From an uncultured Bacilli bacterium (lineage in GTDB: Bacteria; Bacillota_I; Bacilli_A; RF39; UBA660): DNA of 8,067 bases. Shown piece by piece: positions 5,996 through 8,067 of this stretch. The stretch covers positions 1-8,067 of the forward strand of contig CAKPMH010000040.1 of NCBI GenBank assembly GCA_934167935.1, given 5' to 3'. The first letter of the stretch is position 1. Each line of letters starts with the position of its first letter. Below the pieces are notes generated by a model. The model made no database searches, was not told the origin of the DNA, and saw only the letters and a list, made by a program, of their open reading frames with translations. The translations under genes were made by a program, and so were the position numbers.

Positions 5996-6070
5996 AGGGG
6001 TATGATGTTAATGGTAGCATTCCGGTCTCCAAAACCGTGCGTGTGGGTTCAAATCCTACTACCCCTGCCA
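5996..6070 (+). tRNA. tRNA-Trp (anticodon CCA)
   Basis: A 75-base cloverleaf includes an encoded CCA end. The acceptor stem AGGGGTA pairs perfectly with TACCCCT (6060-6066), with G as discriminator base. The D stem is ATGT/GCAT with one G-U pair. The anticodon loop CTCCAAA places CCA at 6029-6031. The T arm GTGGG-TTCAAAT-CCTAC is normal. Two features are atypical: the first anticodon-stem pair is a C-U mismatch (6022-6038), and the variable loop is four bases (GCGT). It should read UGG codons, and the CCA anticodon cannot read the UAG in the upstream kinase gene. No independent terminator precedes the next gene, apart from the hairpin at 6083-6119. Confidence 0.9.
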
Positions 6071-6082
6071 TACTTTTAATAC

Positions 6083-6119
6083 AGAACTTTCATGGAGGTA
6101 TATGAAAAGTTCTTTTTTT
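6083..6119 (+). terminator. Hairpin with T-tract spanning the M23 gene's ribosome site and start
   Basis: AGAACTTT (6083-6090) pairs with AAAGTTCT (6106-6113), 8 perfect pairs over a 15-base loop, followed by six more T residues (6114-6119). The shape is that of a rather weak intrinsic terminator for the tRNA-Trp transcript. The loop contains GGAGGT and most of the ATG start of the peptidase, so the same fold could limit its translation. Both roles are inferred. Confidence 0.4.
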
Positions 6120-6692
6120 AAGTTATATGAGAAAATATTTATTGTAATTTTTATTTTTACATTGTTATTTGTTCCGGCAATTTATGCAAATGATTTAAGC
6201 AAAGTAGTATTGGATGATGTTTATTTATCTGACAAGTTCTGTTGGCCAATACCGGGTTATACTAATATATCATCTAAATATGGTAAAAGAGATTCTCCTA
6301 CAGGTGGGGCCTCGTCATTTCACCAGGGAATTGATATTCCGGCTCCTGAGGGAACTAAATTATATGCCATTGACGATGCAATTATAATTTTCGCTTCATG
6401 GGGAGCTGGTGGTGGTTACACTGTAACAGGTGAGTGTATTAATTATCCGGAAATTAAGTTTTCATATTGCCATGTTTCGCCCATTTTTTTAGTCAAGAAA
6501 GATGATACAGTGAAAAAGGGACAATTAATTGCAAATGTTGGACCAAAAAATGTTTATGGAATTAACGATAATCCTTATAAAGATTCAAATGGATTACCTA
6601 CAAATGGAGCAACTACAGGATGTCATTTACACTTAGCTATAAAAGTTAATAATAAAAATGTAAATCCGTTAAACTATTACGATATATATTGA
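6102..6692 (+). CDS. Secreted M23-family (LytM-type) peptidase-like protein
   Basis: The protein has 196 residues. The signal peptide consists of a basic N-terminus, a hydrophobic core around residues 11-28 and a likely cleavage after AIYA (29), so it acts outside the membrane. The mature part is essentially one M23 domain. KYGKRDSP leads to the HxxxD metal site (His74, Asp78 in FHQGIDIPAPEGT), a Y-x-HVS segment with His124, and the C-terminal HLH (His175, His177). Zinc ligands and catalytic histidines are therefore present, and peptidoglycan cross-bridge hydrolysis is expected. The substrate bond is unknown, and there is no SH3 or LysM cell-wall anchor. A long insert near 140-170 (KNVYGINDNPYKDSNG) precedes the last motif. 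GGAGGT is only 3-4 bases from the ATG, unusually close, and sits in a hairpin loop. The gene starts 31 bases after tRNA-Trp and probably depends on readthrough from its promoter. Confidence 0.85.
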   Translation: MKSSFFKLYEKIFIVIFIFTLLFVPAIYANDLSKVVLDDVYLSDKFCWPIPGYTNISSKYGKRDSPTGGASSFHQGIDIPAPEGTKLYAIDDAIIIFASWGAGGGYTVTGECINYPEIKFSYCHVSPIFLVKKDDTVKKGQLIANVGPKNVYGINDNPYKDSNGLPTNGATTGCHLHLAIKVNNKNVNPLNYYDIY

Positions 6693-6717
6693 AAAAATTA
6701 AATAGCTATGTTATATA
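6689..6717 (+). promoter_or_regulatory. Possible promoter between the M23 and GtrA genes
   Basis: TTGAAA (6689-6694), which overlaps the M23 stop codon, a 17-base spacer and TATATA (6712-6717) resemble a vegetative promoter. A TATAAT two bases further on would give a spacing of 19. It would leave a leader of about 215 bases before the GtrA-like gene. The region is so A/T-rich that chance matches are likely. The remainder of 6720-6927 holds no gene or clear hairpin, only many TTTAAAA-like words. Confidence 0.25.
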
Positions 6718-6940
6718 ATAATAAAATAAAAAATGCTTGTCTTTAAAATTTAAAATGCCAAAGAATTTAAAATCAATACAAAAAATTACAATGCTCAAGT
6801 TTTACTCAAATTTAAAAGTGAAAAACAGATTTTGAATTTTAAAACCAAAAGTCTAAAAGGGCAAAAGAAAAATAGAAGAGTAAATTTTATCTTAAAAAAT
6901 AGAAATTTTAAAAGATAATGAATAAAGAAGGAAAGATATT

Positions 6941-7417
6941 ATGAGTGAAGAGAAAAATAATAAAATAAATAATAAAAAGGGAAAGTTTTCCTATAAAAAT
7001 GGTAATGAAAAGGCTGAATTAATTAGCAAATTATTATCAAAAGAAGTAATATTATATATAGTTTTTGGAATTGTAACTACACTTGTTAATTGGGCATCAT
7101 TTTATATATTAAATAAGTTTCTTAATATGAATGAAAATATTGCAAATATTATTGCCATTACATTATCTGTACTGGTTGCATATTTTACAAATAGAACACT
7201 TGTATTTAATTCACAGGCAAAAGGAATAAAAGAAAAGACAGTTGAATTTGTAAAGTTTATGGGGGGAAGAGCATTTACAATGATTCTTGAGTTTGGACTA
7301 GATGCGTTATTATTTTTAACACCAATTCCACAAATGTTAACCAAAGTTGTTGTGACAATAATAGTTGTAATATTAAATTACTTCATAAGTAAATTTTTTG
7401 CATTTAAAAATAAATAA
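6941..7417 (+). CDS. GtrA-like membrane protein
   Basis: The protein has 158 residues. AAGGA at 6928-6932 lies 8 bases before the ATG. A polar, lysine-rich 35-residue head is followed by four membrane segments (about 36-57, 66-86, 104-126 and 133-150). Family markers are the F-G-v-T-l-vNw motif in the first segment, YFTNRTLVF at the end of the second, and the closing NYFISKFFAF. GtrA proteins are thought to help move lipid-linked sugars (undecaprenyl-phosphate-linked glucose in the phage GtrA type) across the membrane for cell-surface glycosylation. The matching glycosyltransferase is not in the window, so the sugar and target are unknown. It lies between the peptidase and ssrA, and no terminator is visible after it. 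The gap 7418-7546 is A/T-rich and shows nothing I can support. Confidence 0.85.
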   Translation: MSEEKNNKINNKKGKFSYKNGNEKAELISKLLSKEVILYIVFGIVTTLVNWASFYILNKFLNMNENIANIIAITLSVLVAYFTNRTLVFNSQAKGIKEKTVEFVKFMGGRAFTMILEFGLDALLFLTPIPQMLTKVVVTIIVVILNYFISKFFAFKNK

Positions 7418-7546
7418 AAAATTTAAACATCAAGTAAAAAAGCTAAAGTCAATGACATTTTAAACAAATAAAGATAGTTAAACGTCAAATAATAGACTAG
7501 AGAAAAAGAATTAAAAAACGAAAAAGATAAATAAATATATTTTATA

Positions 7547-7575
7547 TTGAATATTATTTTTGAAAATGGTATAAT
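7547..7575 (+). promoter_or_regulatory. Promoter of ssrA
   Basis: TTGAAT (7547-7552), a 17-base spacer and a perfect TATAAT (7570-7575) predict a start near 7582. This leaves a roughly ten-base 5' extension that RNase P would remove to give the mature tmRNA end at 7592. Confidence 0.65.
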
Positions 7576-7591
7576 CTACTTATTAAGTTAA

Positions 7592-7950
7592 GGGGGCGTA
7601 ATGGCTTCGACAATAATCCAGAAGTATTAATAGCGAGTAGTGGATGGTTGCTTTGGCCACTTTAAATCAAGCAAACTAAATATAAAAGCAGATAACAAAG
7701 AATTTGCTTACGCTGCCTAATTAACGGCAGTGTCGTTCTAAATAAATAGCCTACTGATTTAATTAGAATGTCGACTAAAGTAGGAAACAAAGTTGCCTTT
7801 TCCATGGAGGTAATGGGTATTTTAATGGATATAGTAAAATGAGTTTGTTTATTTAACTTATTTTACTGAATGCTAATAAATAAACTGAACTCGGAGAAGT
7901 TAATATGGAAAGATTGTTGGACATGAGTTCAATTCTCATCGCCTCCACCA
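7592..7950 (+). ncRNA. ssrA: tmRNA (transfer-messenger RNA), one-piece
   Basis: This 359-nt RNA rescues ribosomes stalled on broken messages by acting first as tRNA-Ala and then as mRNA. The 5' end GGGGGCG pairs with CGCCTCC at the 3' end (7940-7946), followed by ACCA. This is the alanine-acceptor stem, including the G-U pair recognised by alanyl-tRNA synthetase. TGGCTTCGAC near the 5' end and GAGTTCAATTCTC (T arm) near the 3' end are signature segments. The tag frame is at 7688-7720, followed directly by a CTGCC/GGCAG helix. The length and linear order are the normal bacterial form. Its protein partner gene smpB is not in the window. Confidence 0.96.
7688..7720 (+). other. tmRNA tag-peptide reading frame
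   Basis: The resume codon GCA (7688-7690) follows an A-rich run and opens a ten-codon frame ending in TAA at 7718-7720. The encoded tag is ADNKEFAYAA. The acidic/polar start and the hydrophobic A-Y-A-A end fit degradation tags read by ClpXP-type proteases. The tmRNA's own alanine is added before it. Confidence 0.9.
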
Positions 7951-7955
7951 AAAAA

Positions 7956-7990
7956 CAGGTTATATTGTTTAAAATATAACCTGCATTTTT
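7956..7990 (+). terminator. Rho-independent terminator of ssrA
   Basis: CAGGTTATATT (7956-7966) pairs perfectly with AATATAACCTG (7973-7983) over a 6-base loop, followed by CATTTTT. It lies five bases past the tmRNA CCA end. Confidence 0.85.
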
Positions 7991-8006
7991 ATTGTGAAAT
8001 AAACTT

Positions 8007-8051
8007 CCGGCTATGCCGGTAGTAAAGATAGCTTTAGCTTTGTAGCAAAGC
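8007..8051. repeat. Two adjacent perfect hairpins, possible dispersed palindromic repeat
   Basis: CCGGC-TAT-GCCGG (8007-8019) and GCTTTG-TAG-CAAAGC (8037-8051) are perfect short palindromes 17 bases apart, each with a three-base loop. The region is much richer in G+C than the surroundings and has no T-tract, so it is not a terminator. It resembles intergenic palindromic repeats (REP-like), but only one copy is in the window. The window ends 16 bases later. Confidence 0.35.
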
Positions 8052-8067
8052 AACTCCTTCCATGATA

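Noticed and set aside
7102..7344. Minus-strand frame of 80 codons
   Set aside because: It is opposite the GtrA-like gene and has no independent support.
7956..7990. Attachment-site repeat of the tmRNA or tRNA-Trp 3' ends
   Set aside because: No second copy of either RNA 3' end is present in the window, so no att site can be supported.
7853..8053. Minus-strand frame containing VEAMRIELMSNN
   Set aside because: It is antisense to the tmRNA 3' end and terminator. Frames opposite tRNA-like ends are often mistaken for genes.
1..8067. CRISPR array or other regularly spaced repeats
   Set aside because: No repeat with regular spacing was seen. The only repeated units are the IS terminal sites and A/T-rich words.

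Overview
This window is AT-rich bacterial DNA with Shine-Dalgarno-led genes, a one-piece tmRNA with an alanine-ended tag, and gene families typical of Clostridia and related low-GC Firmicutes (DUF6076-type protein, Tn916-like excisionase remnant, ISNCY transposase, GtrA, M23 peptidase). A gut-type Clostridia host is my inference. No marker here fixes the genus.

Positions 1-4517 look like accessory DNA. They start with the tail of an IS3-type transposase (1-84). Next is a compact promoter / structured RNA / terminator unit (168-291) that no recognised family explains, followed by the C-terminal remnant of an excisionase-type DNA-binding protein on the minus strand (290-415). A tight plus-strand gene group follows: a four-cysteine DUF6076-like protein (464-1576), a HipA/HipT-type kinase broken by an in-frame TAG at codon 10 (1591-2484), and a stand-alone homologue of the HipA N-terminal domain (2486-2845). 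The last two resemble the HipT toxin kinase and HipS antitoxin of the three-gene HipBST system, but in swapped order and with no recognisable HipB. A one-polypeptide ABC exporter (2904-4517) comes next.

Positions 4505-5930 are a complete-looking ISNCY-type insertion sequence. Its single transposase is on the minus strand, and its ends carry duplicated AACTTGTGA-N3-GTTCACCCT sites in inverted orientation. The left end overlaps the last codons and stop codon of the ABC gene. A consensus promoter inside the left end fires antisense to the transposase gene.

From 5951 the window looks more like chromosomal backbone: a tRNA-Trp with its own promoter, a secreted M23 peptidase starting 31 bases after the tRNA, a GtrA-like membrane protein, and the tmRNA gene (ssrA) with a clear promoter and terminator. 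The window ends in two short perfect hairpins that may belong to a dispersed repeat.

The strongest candidate for an unusual system is the group at 464-2845, a DUF6076 / HipT-like / HipS-like operon preceded by a possible small RNA. In this copy the kinase is probably inactivated.
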